This document shows positions 1-9,262 of a DNA stretch of 64,000 nt, in pieces. Location of the stretch: the NCBI RefSeq assembly GCF_003326795.1, contig NZ_JPWI01000001.1, positions 682,001 to 746,000 of the forward strand. Direction: 5' to 3'. The notes beneath the pieces were generated by a model, which was not told the origin of the DNA, made no database searches, and saw only the letters and a program-made list of their open reading frames with translations. The DNA is from Thalassospira profundimaris (GTDB taxonomy: Bacteria; Pseudomonadota; Alphaproteobacteria; Rhodospirillales; Thalassospiraceae). The first letter of the stretch is position 1, and every line of letters starts with the position of its first letter. Position numbers and translations under genes: made by a program.

Positions 1-473
1 CCCGCCGCCATCGAAAGCGCACCCAGAAGGGCTGCTATAATGCCAATCGGATCAAGGCTTGCCGACGGACCAAGGACCAGCATCGCAACCCCGATCAGGC
101 CTGAAACTGCGGCAAGAATGCCCAGCATCGTGATGGTGTTGCCCAGCGTATAGCGCGCAAGAAACAGTACAAGCAGTGGCTGAATGGCACCAAGGGTTGC
201 CGCAACCCCGCCCGGCAGGCGATAGGCCGCAACAAACAGCATGGCCCAGAAAACCGCAAAGTTCAGGGCGCCAAGGATGAAAACCCGGCCCCGCCATCCC
301 GCACCGGGAAGCTGGCGCACCACCAGCAACAGGATCAATCCGGCGGGCAATGCGCGCAAAAGCGAAACGGTCAACGGATAGCCATGCGGCAGCATTTCCG
401 TCGCAACGATATAGCTGCTGCCCCAGATCACCGGGGCAATCGCCGTAAGCAATAAGTCAGTTGTTCTATTCAT
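1..473 (-). CDS. EamA/DMT-family transporter, partial (C-terminus beyond window)
   Basis: This is the N-terminal part of an inner-membrane drug/metabolite-type exporter; about 157 residues are visible and the reading frame runs off position 1. The start ATG (471-473, complement) is preceded by GGAG about 8 nt upstream. The protein opens with a hydrophobic helix containing APVIWGSSYIVATEMLP, the usual first segment of EamA proteins, and continues with further hydrophobic helices separated by short Arg-containing loops. Substrate cannot be told from sequence. It is divergent from a MarR regulator across an 82-bp gap with two identical palindromes, so it is very likely the regulator's target. 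The family call is firm; function as an efflux pump for the MarR effector is inferred. Confidence 0.88.
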   Translation of the reverse strand, partial: MNRTTDLLLTAIAPVIWGSSYIVATEMLPHGYPLTVSLLRALPAGLILLLVVRQLPGAGWRGRVFILGALNFAVFWAMLFVAAYRLPGGVAATLGAIQPLLVLFLARYTLGNTITMLGILAAVSGLIGVAMLVLGPSASLDPIGIIAALLGALSMAA

Positions 474-488
474 GGTGGCATCTCCATT

Positions 489-531
489 TATCTTGACGTC
501 AAGATATATTCAGAAATCTTGACGTCAAGAT
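489..531. promoter_or_regulatory. Tandem MarR-type operators between EamA and marR genes
   Basis: Two copies of the perfect 16-bp palindrome ATCTTGACGTCAAGAT lie at 490-505 and 516-531. The first extends to 18 bp (489-506). Their centres are 26 bp apart, about 2.5 helical turns. They fill the gap between two divergent genes, where both promoters must lie. Length and symmetry fit MarR dimer sites, so autoregulation and control of the exporter are inferred. Confidence 0.82.
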
Positions 532-555
532 AAATTTTCGGCATATCCTCAAGCC

Positions 556-1071
556 ATGGAAAGCAGCACCGACAAAATTGACCGTATTCTTGCGCAATGG
601 CGCCGCGAACGCCCCGACCTTGACGTCACCCAGATGGGGGTCATTGGTCGTCTGGGGCGGTTGCGCAATATCCTGATGATGGAGCTTGATCGTGTGTTCA
701 GGCAACACGATCTCAATGGCGCAAGCTTTGATGTGCTCGCCACCCTTCGCCGGTCCGGTCCGCCCTATGCGCTAAGCCCGTCGCAACTGATCGAATGGAC
801 GATGGTGACATCGGGCACCATGACCAATCGGCTCGACAAGCTGGAAGAGGCTGGTCTGATCACGCGTCAGCGCAACCCGGAAGACGGTCGTGGCTTTGTT
901 GTTGCCCTCACACCACTCGGGTTTGAGATGATTGATGCCGCGGTCACCGACCACGTTGCCAATCAGCACCGCTTGCTTGAAGGTCTGAGTTCCGATGAAA
1001 TGGGCCAGCTTGACGGGCTTTTGCGGAAATGGCTGGCCGCCGTTTCCGACAAGGACGTGTCAGAGCAATAG
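556..1071 (+). CDS. MarR-family transcriptional regulator
   Basis: A 171-residue winged-helix repressor-type protein. The recognition region is visible around residues 75-115 (LSPSQLIEWTMVTSGTMTNRLDKLEEAG), followed by the wing with the typical NPEDGRG stretch (DxR-type beta hairpin). It is slightly longer than the 140-150 residues usual for the family because of an N-terminal extension. It is transcribed away from an EamA exporter, and two 16-bp palindromes sit immediately upstream of its ATG, so it probably represses itself and the exporter until a small ligand binds. No clear Shine-Dalgarno is seen before the ATG. The effector is unknown. Confidence 0.92.
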   Translation: MESSTDKIDRILAQWRRERPDLDVTQMGVIGRLGRLRNILMMELDRVFRQHDLNGASFDVLATLRRSGPPYALSPSQLIEWTMVTSGTMTNRLDKLEEAGLITRQRNPEDGRGFVVALTPLGFEMIDAAVTDHVANQHRLLEGLSSDEMGQLDGLLRKWLAAVSDKDVSEQ

Positions 1072-1140
1072 ACAAACAACATTATCTCGCAGGATGTCAT
1101 GCGCGTGTTCAGGTCTGAAATTTTCGGGGATTTTGGTCAG

Positions 1141-1230
1141 TGGCAGAGAGGAGGGGATTCGAACCCCTGAGGGGCTTACACCCCAACACGCTTTCCAGGC
1201 GTGCGCCTTAAACCACTCGGCCACCTCTCC
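1141..1230 (-). tRNA. tRNA-Ser (anticodon GGA)
   Basis: Read on the minus strand, this 90-nt stretch begins GGAGAGGTGGCCGAGTGG (acceptor and D arm), has the anticodon loop CTGGAAA (anticodon GGA), a long variable arm (about GTTGGGGTGTAAGCCCCTC), a T arm with GTTCGAATCCC, and an encoded CCA end. The acceptor stem pairs with one terminal G-U. The long variable arm and GGA anticodon identify it as a type II serine tRNA reading UCC/UCU. Confidence 0.97.
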
Positions 1231-1265
1231 ACATGCGATCTTGTATATATCGCGAAAGCGGGCGG

Positions 1266-1294
1266 ACATTAGCCGACCCGACCTTGCTTGACAA
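1266..1294 (-). promoter_or_regulatory. Putative sigma-70 promoter of tRNA-Ser
   Basis: On the minus strand TTGTCA (1289-1294) and TAATGT (1266-1271) are separated by 17 bp. This would start transcription about 30 nt before the tRNA 5' end. The -10 match is only moderate. Confidence 0.4.
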
Positions 1295-1578
1295 GGCCCA
1301 ATAAGCCTCTTTTTTCACTTTCGTGAAATCCGTCTGATTCCAAAGGCAAAACCGGGCGAGTAATGGTGGATTGACCGGTGCAAACCCTTGGTAAGCCGGG
1401 CTTTGGCGTGATCTTTACTTCTTGTTGATCTCTGGGCCGTAAGGTTTCACGTTAGGATTTTGGTTTGCACTGTCTTTGCACGCGACGTCTCACCCCTTTA
1501 CGTCCATGGGGCAGAGAAGCTAGGCTGTGGACAGTGTATGCTAATATAAACCCCGTGCGCGGGCGTCTGGAGAGGACA

Positions 1579-1884
1579 ATGTGGGTTTTTAGAGTGTTGG
1601 GATGGGTCTTGCTGTTTGCCAGCCTTGCGGTGCTGGTAGACGATTCCATTACGGCACTTCAAACAGGTAGCTTTCGTCTGGTTGCGGCCGGCGAGCTCTG
1701 GTATCGCCTCGATGCCGGAAGCCTGAACCTGTTGCAATCCGTCGTCCAGCGCTACATTTCTTCCTGGGTATGGGACAATATATTTGTTCCGGTTCTGCTG
1801 GCCCCTGCACTGGTGGTTCTGATCGTGCCGTCCTTCATCCTTTTGTTGCTGACCCGCAAACGTAAACGCCAGCGGATTTTCTGA
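1579..1884 (+). CDS. Small membrane protein, unknown function
   Basis: A 101-residue protein of unknown function. I chose the ATG at 1579 because GGAGAGG stands just upstream, rather than an earlier in-frame start at 1465 that would add an Arg-rich, unlikely N-terminus. Two hydrophobic segments are visible: residues about 2-22 (WVFRVLGWVLLFASLAVLV) and about 72-94 (PVLLAPALVVLIVPSFILLL). They are separated by a soluble loop, and a basic tail (TRKRKRQRIF) would sit in the cytoplasm. No catalytic motif is seen. It is flanked by tRNA-Ser and an oxidoreductase, with no operon partner obvious. Confidence 0.65.
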   Translation: MWVFRVLGWVLLFASLAVLVDDSITALQTGSFRLVAAGELWYRLDAGSLNLLQSVVQRYISSWVWDNIFVPVLLAPALVVLIVPSFILLLLTRKRKRQRIF

Positions 1885-2085
1885 TCCCGGCATTTTTGCG
1901 GACGTATCTGTCCAATCCTGTCCTTCCATTTACGGATTTAACGTTGCCCCGCCTTCGGGGTGCATGCGTACTCTCGCTTATCCCGAATGGGTTCTTAATA
2001 AGCGATTTAGCCCAATGTCGGCTTGTCTGTGCGGATGGTGCGCGTCAAACTGTTGCGCGCAATAGGCAAAAGACAGGGAACCGGC

Positions 2086-3078
2086 ATGAAGGCATGGATT
2101 TGCAAGGCATTTGGCGAAGAACCACATTTGATCGACTGTCCCGATCCGGTCCCCGGTCCGGGGCAGGTGGTGATTGATGTTGCGGCCTGTGGTGTCAATT
2201 TCGCCGATACCCTGATCCTGCAAGGCAAATATCAAAAGCGCCCCGATGGCCCGTTTTCACCCGGCTTTGAAGTCAGCGGAACCATCCGGGCGATTGGCCC
2301 CGATGTTCGCGGTATTGCGGTTGGGGACCGGGTCATGGCGCTGCCCGATTGGGGTGGTTTCGCCCAATGTGTGATTGCCGATGCCGCAACCGTGATCCCG
2401 TTATCTGATGATGTTGATTTTGATGCGGCGGCAGCATTTCAGATTGCCTATGGAACAAGCTGGTTTGTATTGAAATATCGCGCCAACATCGTGCCGGGCG
2501 ATATTGTTCTTGTCCACGGTGCGGCGGGGGGCGTTGGTCTGACGGCAGTCGAATGCGCCAAATTGCTTGGTGCCAGGGTGATTGCAACGGCGGGCGGGGC
2601 CGATAAATGCCAGATCGCGCGGGATCATGGCGCTGATCACGTAATTGATTACAAGGTCGAGAATATCCGTGATCGGGTGCGCGAGATCGCCGCAAGCCTT
2701 GGCCAACCTGCCGGGGTGGATGTGGTCTATGATCCGGTTGGCGGCGATGTGTTTGATCAAAGCCTGCGCTGTGTTGCGCCGGGGGCGCGGATGTTGCTGA
2801 TCGGTTTTGCCAGTGGCACGGTGCCACAAATCCCGGCCAATATCCTTCTGGTCAAGAATGTCTCGGCCATCGGGTTCTATTTCGGGGCCTATCTTGACCA
2901 AAATCCCGACACCGCGCGCAAGGGTATGAGTGAACTGCTGGAACTCCTGCGAAGCGGGAAAATCGCACCAATGATTTCGGCCAGATACCCGCTTGAAGAG
3001 GCCATGCTGGCCCTTGAGGCGATCCGCAATCGCACCGCGACCGGCAAACTTGTCATCATGATGCCCGATGCCAAGTGA
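2086..3078 (+). CDS. NAD(P)H:quinone oxidoreductase / zinc-free MDR alcohol dehydrogenase family
   Basis: A 330-residue medium-chain reductase. The ATG at 2086 follows an AGGGA motif and begins MKAWICKAFGE. The N-terminal GroES-like domain contains GVNFADTLILQGKYQ, typical of quinone oxidoreductases, and lacks zinc-ligand cysteines. The Rossmann fold follows with VHGAAGGVGLTAVECAKLLG near residues 140-160 for NAD(P)H binding. Family members reduce quinones or enoyl-type double bonds; the exact substrate here is unknown. It is a single gene with no visible operon. An earlier in-frame ATG at 2023 would add 21 basic residues without family similarity and was rejected. Confidence 0.9.
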   Translation: MKAWICKAFGEEPHLIDCPDPVPGPGQVVIDVAACGVNFADTLILQGKYQKRPDGPFSPGFEVSGTIRAIGPDVRGIAVGDRVMALPDWGGFAQCVIADAATVIPLSDDVDFDAAAAFQIAYGTSWFVLKYRANIVPGDIVLVHGAAGGVGLTAVECAKLLGARVIATAGGADKCQIARDHGADHVIDYKVENIRDRVREIAASLGQPAGVDVVYDPVGGDVFDQSLRCVAPGARMLLIGFASGTVPQIPANILLVKNVSAIGFYFGAYLDQNPDTARKGMSELLELLRSGKIAPMISARYPLEEAMLALEAIRNRTATGKLVIMMPDAK

Positions 3079-3155
3079 ACTGGCGGATTTTATTAATTAA
3101 TTCCTTGGTATAGGATGGTGACGTCCCAACCACTTCTCTGCTGGAATTTGCGGTA

Positions 3156-4424
3156 ATGCCCGACGACAAAAAGAGCGCCGATGCTGTGCAATCGTCTGAA
3201 AAGACGCGTGACCAGTACGAGACATATCCCTATCCGGCACGCAACCCGGAAGACGAAGACAAAAGGCTGGTCACCGGATCGCCCGGCAACTGGGACGAGG
3301 TTGTTCATTTCGTCTTTGGCGGGCGCGATCCGTCATCGAAGGGCAAGATCAAGATTCTGGTTGCTGGTGGCGGAACGGGGGATGCGCTTGTCATGCTGGC
3401 CCAGCAGGCCCGGGACCGCAAGGCAAAGGCCGAAATCGTCTATATCGATCTGTCCGAAAGCTCGCGCGAGATTGCCGAAGCCCGCATCAAGCGCCGCAAC
3501 CTTGAAAAGAATGTTACCTTTGTTACGGGCTCCTTCGTCGATCTGGCCAAGGAATATGGTCCGTTTGACTATATTGATTGCTGCGGGGTGCTGCATCATC
3601 TGCCTGATCCCGATGCGGGGTTGCGTACGCTGACCGATGCGCTCAAACCCAATGGCGGTATGGGGCTTATGGTCTATGGCGAGCTTGGCCGTCAGGGCGT
3701 CTATCACATGCAGGAAATGATGGAGCGCCTCAATGCCGAGGCTGGCGGCGCACGCCGACTTCATTTCGGCAAGGCGCTTTTCAATTCATTGCCTGGCACC
3801 AACTGGCTTAAACGCAATCCGTTTATCGGCGATCATATCCATGGCGGTGATGCCGGTTTCTATGACCTGTTGCTCCATCAGCAGGATCGTGCCTATCGCG
3901 TTGACGAGGTGTTTGATTTTGTTGAACAGGCCGGTTTGCGCCTGCAAAGCTTTATCGAGCCGATGCGCTATGACCCGACCACCTATTGTTCGCGCCATGA
4001 TGTTCTGGAAAAGGCCGTCCATGTGCCGTTCCGTGAACGCGCAGCCCTTGCCGAACTGATGGCAGGCAATATCACCAAGCACATCTTTTATGTGGTCAAG
4101 GCAAAGAACAAGGTCAAACCGCCGGTCCCGGACGAAGATGCCATTCCGTTCTTTACCCGTGTGGATGGTGCTGCCCTTGCGCGATCGGTTGCCAAATCGG
4201 GCAATATCAAGATCACCTTTACCGGGCTTTCGGTGACCCGCACCATGCCTGCCGCATCACCGGCGATCCTGTCGCGCATTGATGGCAAGCGATCCATCCG
4301 GGATATTTACGAGATGTTTGATCCAAAACCGGAAAAGTTCGAGTTCAACGCGCAATTTGCCGTGATGTATTCGGTCCTGAATGCGGCGAACCTGATGTAT
4401 CTGCGCTACCCGGACAAGAAATAG
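3156..4424 (+). CDS. Class I SAM-dependent methyltransferase with C-terminal extension
   Basis: A 422-residue protein. Motif I (ILVAGGGTGDALVMLA, residues about 67-82) and the acidic end of strand beta-2 (VYIDLS) bind S-adenosylmethionine. CCGVLHHLPDPDAGL near residue 142 is the post-motif region common in small-molecule methyltransferases. The N-terminal YETYPYPARNPED element resembles bacterial methyltransferases of the tetratricopeptide/SAM type. After residue about 320 an added domain (IKITFTGLSVTR, RSIRDIYEMF) looks like a small winged-helix or PqqD-like module, perhaps for substrate binding. The substrate is unknown. It is monocistronic, and the next gene is convergent. Confidence 0.85.
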   Translation: MPDDKKSADAVQSSEKTRDQYETYPYPARNPEDEDKRLVTGSPGNWDEVVHFVFGGRDPSSKGKIKILVAGGGTGDALVMLAQQARDRKAKAEIVYIDLSESSREIAEARIKRRNLEKNVTFVTGSFVDLAKEYGPFDYIDCCGVLHHLPDPDAGLRTLTDALKPNGGMGLMVYGELGRQGVYHMQEMMERLNAEAGGARRLHFGKALFNSLPGTNWLKRNPFIGDHIHGGDAGFYDLLLHQQDRAYRVDEVFDFVEQAGLRLQSFIEPMRYDPTTYCSRHDVLEKAVHVPFRERAALAELMAGNITKHIFYVVKAKNKVKPPVPDEDAIPFFTRVDGAALARSVAKSGNIKITFTGLSVTRTMPAASPAILSRIDGKRSIRDIYEMFDPKPEKFEFNAQFAVMYSVLNAANLMYLRYPDKK

Positions 4425-4471
4425 GTCAGCCGCAGAACGCGCGTGCACCGAAAACAGACTCCAAAAAAGAA

Positions 4472-4500
4472 TTGCCGGTCACCAGGGGAGTGACCGGCAA
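4472..4500 (-). terminator. Rho-independent terminator of the DUF1127 gene
   Basis: A perfect 11-bp stem, TTGCCGGTCAC / GTGACCGGCAA with a 7-nt loop, is followed on the minus strand by TTCTTTTTT (4461-4471). The T-run is only on this side, so it serves the leftward gene at 4720-4929. It may also stop read-through from the convergent methyltransferase gene. A second stem (TGCAGGGG/CCCCTGCA, about 4616-4643) lies in the same 3' region. Confidence 0.8.
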
Positions 4501-4719
4501 TCTCATACGCGGTTGCCAACGGGGGGTGTTGGTCATTGCGTTCAGGGAGAAGAAGAATTCCAAACCTTATTTCGGGCTCGGGACCTTCAGAATGCTCAGA
4601 AGAGCATCAAGCACCTGCAGGGGGAATGAAAGGGACCCCTGCAAGCGGAAAACGGGGGCAGACATGATACATACTCTGTTATGCGCCGGGGCGCGGGGTT
4701 TGTTCCGTACTTACGCGAC

Positions 4720-4929
4720 TTACGCTTTCCAGAACGGTTTTGCAGCTTCGCGACGGGCGTCATAGACGTTCCAGCCGATATCGCGCAGCATACGGGCATC
4801 CATCAGGCCAAGCTTCTTGCGCAGGTCATGGCGTTTGTACCATTCGCGCGGCAAATCCATCAGGCTGACGGTATTGTGATGACGACGGGTTGCGACAAAT
4901 GCGCCTGCTTCTTTGGTGATCGCGACCAT
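4720..4929 (-). CDS. DUF1127 domain-containing small protein
   Basis: A 69-residue basic protein. The ATG (4927-4929 complement) has AAGGAA about 8 nt upstream; an in-frame TTG 18 nt further up is less likely. The C-terminal half (RKKLGLMDARMLRDIGWNV) is the DUF1127/YjiS-like helix pair, with its conserved Leu, Arg and Asp-Ile-Gly. Small arginine-rich DUF1127 proteins of alphaproteobacteria have been linked to RNA-binding and phosphate/carbon metabolism, but the role here is inferred only from family. It is a single gene with its own terminator and a roughly 250-nt structured 3' region, divergent from a LysR regulator. Confidence 0.88.
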   Translation of the reverse strand: MVAITKEAGAFVATRRHHNTVSLMDLPREWYKRHDLRKKLGLMDARMLRDIGWNVYDARREAAKPFWKA

Positions 4930-5095
4930 GATTCTGTTCCTTTTCAATCGAGGCCTGCTCTCGGTATTTCAGCGGCCTTGCATCTGTCATGCGTGTGTCT
5001 GATTTCCTTGAACCCAGAGTTACGCCGAAAAATACTTGCGCTCAAACCATCTTTTGTCATCATTACATGAGTTTTTATCATGCAAAGTCGTTGTC

Positions 5096-6022
5096 ATGAA
5101 ACGCCGTCCATTGCCGCTAAATGCGCTCCGTGCCTTTGAAGTTGCCGGTCGTCTTGAAAGTTTCACCAAAGCGTCACATGAGCTTAACGTGACCCAAGGT
5201 GCAATCAGTCGACAGGTGCAGCATCTTGAAGACGTTTTGGGGCGTAAACTTTTTGAGCGCCATCATCGAAGCCTGAAACTTACACGCGCCGGGCGGAACC
5301 TTCTTGACGGGTTGACCCCGGCCTTTGACGCGATTGAAAATGCGGTGGCCAAGGTCGAAGACCGGGCGGACGACACACAGCTTTCCGTTCTTGCCCCGCT
5401 GACTTTTTCGATGCGCTGGATTGTGCCACGGCTGGGGCGTTTTCAGATGGAGCATCCCGATCTTCAGGTACAACTGGGCACCTATAATGATGACAAGGCC
5501 CCGGTGGATTTCAACGAGGTCGACATTGCCGTGCGCTTTGCCGACACCCAGGATGAACAACTGGTCCATGAATTCCTGACCGGCGAGCGGCTTTTGCCGG
5601 TCTGTCATCCCGATCTGGCCAGACAACTCAAAACCCCCGAAGACCTTGCCGGAGTAACCCTTTTGCATTGTTCGGCACAGCGTGAAGACTGGCATATCTG
5701 GCTGGACGGGACCGGGGTTGCCGGGGTCGATGCGGATCACGGGCCGGTCTTTGCCACCCTCGATATGGCGATGGAGGCTGCGGCAAGCGGGTTCGGTGTG
5801 GTCATTTCCGACCCGGCAATGATCGGGGAATATGTTGTGACCAACCGTTTGACCGTGCCGTTCGATTTGCCGGTCGACAGTCCCTATGCCTATTCACTCT
5901 GTTATCCGCAGGGGCGACTGGAAAGGCGCAAGGTCCGGGCCTTTCGCAATTGGTTGATGGGTGAAATCAAAATTGAAACCGAACGGCGAAAACTGGCGCA
6001 AAAGGCATCACAATCATCATGA
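5096..6022 (+). CDS. LysR-family transcriptional regulator, GcvA-like
   Basis: A 308-residue regulator. It starts MKRRPLPLNALRAFEVAGR, the typical first helix of the GcvA/AmpR branch, so I chose the ATG at 5096 over an upstream start at 5036. The winged helix-turn-helix spans about residues 8-65 (FTKASHELNVTQGAISRQVQ). A periplasmic-binding-like effector domain follows, with SVLAPLTFSMRWIVPRLGRF at its start. Neighbours are a divergent DUF1127 gene and the yej operon 169 bp downstream on the same strand. Either could be a target, but no clear T-N11-A operator pair was identified. The effector is unknown. Confidence 0.92.
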   Translation: MKRRPLPLNALRAFEVAGRLESFTKASHELNVTQGAISRQVQHLEDVLGRKLFERHHRSLKLTRAGRNLLDGLTPAFDAIENAVAKVEDRADDTQLSVLAPLTFSMRWIVPRLGRFQMEHPDLQVQLGTYNDDKAPVDFNEVDIAVRFADTQDEQLVHEFLTGERLLPVCHPDLARQLKTPEDLAGVTLLHCSAQREDWHIWLDGTGVAGVDADHGPVFATLDMAMEAAASGFGVVISDPAMIGEYVVTNRLTVPFDLPVDSPYAYSLCYPQGRLERRKVRAFRNWLMGEIKIETERRKLAQKASQSS

Positions 6023-6191
6023 TGCCTTGAAATTGAACCATTTTATTCCTCATTATGAGGAGTAGAAAAAAATAATACAGTCGGGTGGTGCTTTTCTGAT
6101 GGTCATTATGTCCGGGAAAGTCTGCCTGCTGCGTCTCAGATAGTGACAAGATTCGCAACCAGTTTGCTTCAGGGGAAAGACGATTCGTCAC

Positions 6192-8144
6192 ATGATCGCG
6201 TATGTCGCCAACACGAAACCGTCGCGCATGTATTCTGTTCGCCGGGTGGTTTCATCAATGCTTGTTGCAATTGGTGTCATGGCATTTTCGGCCGGAATAC
6301 CGTTCGCACCCGTCCAGGCACAAGATGCCGACAAGCCAGTTATCAATCCGGCACCAACGGTTGAAGTCCAGGAAGCCGAACTTGATCCCCTGACCACCAC
6401 GTATCATGGCATATCGCTATATGGTGATCTGAAATACGGCCCGGATTTCCAGCATTTTGATTATGTAAATCCCGATGCGCCCAAGGGTGGCACCCTGATC
6501 CAGTCATCCATCGTTGCCTTTGATACGCTCAATCCCTTCACGCTCAAGGGAACCTCGGCGGCGGGGCTTGGTCTGATCTATGACAGCCTGATGGTGGCCA
6601 GTGCCGATGAACCCTATGCGATGTATGGCCTGATCGCGCGCAGCATCGAAGTGCCCCAGGACCGCTCCTTTGCCATCTTCCATCTTGATCCGCGTGCGCG
6701 TTTTCAGGATGGCAGCGAAATCACTGCTGATGATGTTGTGTTTTCCTATGAAGTCCTTGTTGAAAAAGGCAGCCCCGTCTATCGGCAGTATTTCTCCCAG
6801 ATCGAGGGGGCCGAGGCGATTGACGACCTGACGGTCAAATTCACCTTCAAGCCCGGCAACAACCGCGAAACACCGATGACGGCGGCGGGCATCTCGATCA
6901 TGCCCAAGAAGTTCTGGGAAGGTAAGGATTTCTCGAAAACCACCTTTGAAATCCCGGTCGGAAGTGGTGCCTATAAGGTCGCAAGCATCGAGGCAGGCCG
7001 CCGCATTACCTATGAACGGGTCAAGGATTACTGGGCGGCGGATTTGCCGGTCAATCGCGGCCAGAGTAATTTCGACACCATCCGTTATGACACCTATCTC
7101 GACCCCGAGGTGCAGCGTCAGGCCTTTCTGGCCGGTGAATATATGGTGCGTTCCGAACATTCATCGCGCGACTGGAGTACGGCCTATGACACGCCAGCGG
7201 TCGAACGCGGTGATATTCAGAAAAAATTCATGCCCGATCATCTGCCTGTTGGTATGCAAGCCTATGTCATGAACAATCGCCTGCCTCTGTTTTCCGACTG
7301 GCGTGTGCGCAAGGCGCTTCAATATGGCTTTGATTTTCAATGGCTGAGTCAGGCGATGTTCTATGGTGCCTACAAGCGGACTGACAGTTATTTTGTCAAT
7401 TCGGATCTGGCTTCAAGCGGCATTCCGACCGGTGACGAACTGGCATTGCTTGAACCTTATCGCGATCAGTTGCCACCGGAACTGTTTACCCAGCCCTTCA
7501 AGCTGCCAAACTTCGATGAACCCGATGGTCGCCGCAAGGCGCTGCGCGATTCCATGACGCTTCTCAACGAAGCCGGATGGGAAGTCCGCGACAAGGTTCT
7601 GGTCAACAAGGAAACCGGGCAGCCCTTCCGGTTTGAGCTGGTCATTCGCCAACCGGGGATTGAAAAGATCGCTCTGGTCATGAAAGCCCGTCTCAAACAG
7701 CTCGGGGTTCAGATGGACATCCGTCTGATTGATACCGGTCAGTGGGTCAACCGTATTCAAGCCTTCGATTTCGAAGCCATCACCTTCTGGTGGCAACAAT
7801 CCCTGACGCCGGGCAATGAACAGCGCGTTTTCTGGAGTTCCGAAGCCGCCGATCAACCAGGTTCGCGCAATTTCGCCGGGATTAAAAACCCGGTTGTTGA
7901 TGCCATGGTCGACAAGGTTGCATCGGCAAACAGTTGGGAAGAGCTGGTCACAGCGACCCATGCGCTCGATCGTGTCCTTTTGTGGGGCTATTACGTGATC
8001 CCGCAATATTACCTTGGTGGCGAACGTCTCGCCTGGTGGAACATCTTTGGTCATCCCGATACGGTGCCGCTGAAAGGGGAATCGGTCATGCGCTGGTGGA
8101 TTGACCCGGACAAGGCTGCGAAATTGCCGATGGGGGGGAACTAG
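6192..8144 (+). CDS. yejA: Peptide ABC transporter substrate-binding protein, YejA-like
   Basis: A 650-residue periplasmic family 5 solute-binding protein. A long N-terminal region with a hydrophobic core (residues about 22-38, ending APVQAQ) is a Sec signal peptide. Mature features include GISLYGDLKYGPDFQHFDYVNP, characteristic of the YejA branch, and ITADDVVFSYE, the family 5 signature. In enterobacteria YejABEF imports peptides and microcin C. The start ATG at 6192 lies about 15 nt after a GGGGAAAG, so a later ATG (6228 or 6258) is possible. It is the first gene of an operon, 3 nt before yejB. It is longer than E. coli YejA (about 600 residues), mostly through the N-terminus. Confidence 0.93.
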   Translation: MIAYVANTKPSRMYSVRRVVSSMLVAIGVMAFSAGIPFAPVQAQDADKPVINPAPTVEVQEAELDPLTTTYHGISLYGDLKYGPDFQHFDYVNPDAPKGGTLIQSSIVAFDTLNPFTLKGTSAAGLGLIYDSLMVASADEPYAMYGLIARSIEVPQDRSFAIFHLDPRARFQDGSEITADDVVFSYEVLVEKGSPVYRQYFSQIEGAEAIDDLTVKFTFKPGNNRETPMTAAGISIMPKKFWEGKDFSKTTFEIPVGSGAYKVASIEAGRRITYERVKDYWAADLPVNRGQSNFDTIRYDTYLDPEVQRQAFLAGEYMVRSEHSSRDWSTAYDTPAVERGDIQKKFMPDHLPVGMQAYVMNNRLPLFSDWRVRKALQYGFDFQWLSQAMFYGAYKRTDSYFVNSDLASSGIPTGDELALLEPYRDQLPPELFTQPFKLPNFDEPDGRRKALRDSMTLLNEAGWEVRDKVLVNKETGQPFRFELVIRQPGIEKIALVMKARLKQLGVQMDIRLIDTGQWVNRIQAFDFEAITFWWQQSLTPGNEQRVFWSSEAADQPGSRNFAGIKNPVVDAMVDKVASANSWEELVTATHALDRVLLWGYYVIPQYYLGGERLAWWNIFGHPDTVPLKGESVMRWWIDPDKAAKLPMGGN

Positions 8145-8147
8145 GCC

Positions 8148-9260
8148 ATGCTGAACTACATTCTGCGGCGTCTTCTTCTGATCCCGGTCACATTGTTTGG
8201 CATCATGTTGTTGAACTTCGCGATCATCCAGTTTGCACCGGGCGGCCCGGTCGAGCAGGTCATTGCCCAGCTTCAGGGAACGGCTGTTTCATCAACAGCG
8301 CGTATCACCAATCAGGGTGGTGATAGCGGTGGTTCCGCATCATCATCGGAATCAGGCAACAATTTCTCATCGACATCGAATTATCGCGGGGCGCAGGGGC
8401 TTGATCCCGAAATCATCAAGCAACTTGAAGTGCAATTTGGCTTTGACAAGCCTGCACATGAACGGTTCTGGATGATGATGAAAAACTATCTGACCTTTGA
8501 TTTCGGCCAAAGCTATTTTCAGGACCGTGACGTTGTCGATCTGGTGTTGGACAAAATGCCGGTTTCGATATCGCTGGGCATCTGGTCGACGCTGATCATT
8601 TACATCATCTCGATCCCGCTTGGCATTACCAAGGCGGTGCGCGATGGCTCCAATTTCGATATCTGGTCGTCGGCGGCGATCATTGTCGGCTTTGCCATTC
8701 CGGGCTTTTTGTTTGCCGTCATGCTGATCGTGATCTTTGCCGGTGGGACATATCTGGACTGGTTCCCGTTACGCGGACTGACATCGACAAACTGGGAACA
8801 GCTATCCTTGTGGGGCAAGATCGTTGACTATTTCTGGCACCTGACATTGCCGATCGTTGCACTGACGATTTCGGGTTTTGCCACGCTGACCATGCTCACC
8901 AAGAATTCGTTCCTTGATGAAATCAACAAGCAATATGTCGTTACCGCCCGTGCGAAGGGTCTGACGGAAAAGCGTGTGCTGTATGGCCATGTTTTCCGCA
9001 ACGCCATGCTGCTGATCATTGCCGGTTTCCCCAGTGCGCTGGTCGGGATGCTGTTTACCGGATCGGTCCTGATTGAGGTAATCTTCTCGCTCGACGGGAT
9101 AGGCTTGCTTGGCTTTAACGCGGTGATGACGCGCGATTATCCTGTGATGTTTGCCACACTTTATTTCTTCACGCTGTTTGGTCTGATCATGAACCTGATC
9201 AGTGATCTGAGTTACCACCTTGTTGATCCGCGGATCGACTTTGATGCGCGGGGGAATTGA
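8148..9260 (+). CDS. yejB: Peptide ABC transporter permease YejB
   Basis: A 370-residue inner-membrane permease. The first helix ([29 protein letters not shown]) is typical of oligopeptide permeases. It is followed by a Ser/Gly-rich periplasmic loop (residues about 50-85) and [20 protein letters not shown], diagnostic of YejB. The EAA-loop equivalent, [23 protein letters not shown] (residues about 265-287, cited in part), contacts the ATPase. It sits between yejA (3-nt gap) and yejE (start 3 nt after its stop), so translation is probably coupled. It forms the channel with YejE. Confidence 0.96.
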   Translation: MLNYILRRLLLIPVTLFGIMLLNFAIIQFAPGGPVEQVIAQLQGTAVSSTARITNQGGDSGGSASSSESGNNFSSTSNYRGAQGLDPEIIKQLEVQFGFDKPAHERFWMMMKNYLTFDFGQSYFQDRDVVDLVLDKMPVSISLGIWSTLIIYIISIPLGITKAVRDGSNFDIWSSAAIIVGFAIPGFLFAVMLIVIFAGGTYLDWFPLRGLTSTNWEQLSLWGKIVDYFWHLTLPIVALTISGFATLTMLTKNSFLDEINKQYVVTARAKGLTEKRVLYGHVFRNAMLLIIAGFPSALVGMLFTGSVLIEVIFSLDGIGLLGFNAVMTRDYPVMFATLYFFTLFGLIMNLISDLSYHLVDPRIDFDARGN

Positions 9261-9262
9261 TC

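Noticed and set aside
1060..1291. Open frames on both strands across the serine tRNA.
   Set aside because: They lie on a clear tRNA gene and have no ribosome site.
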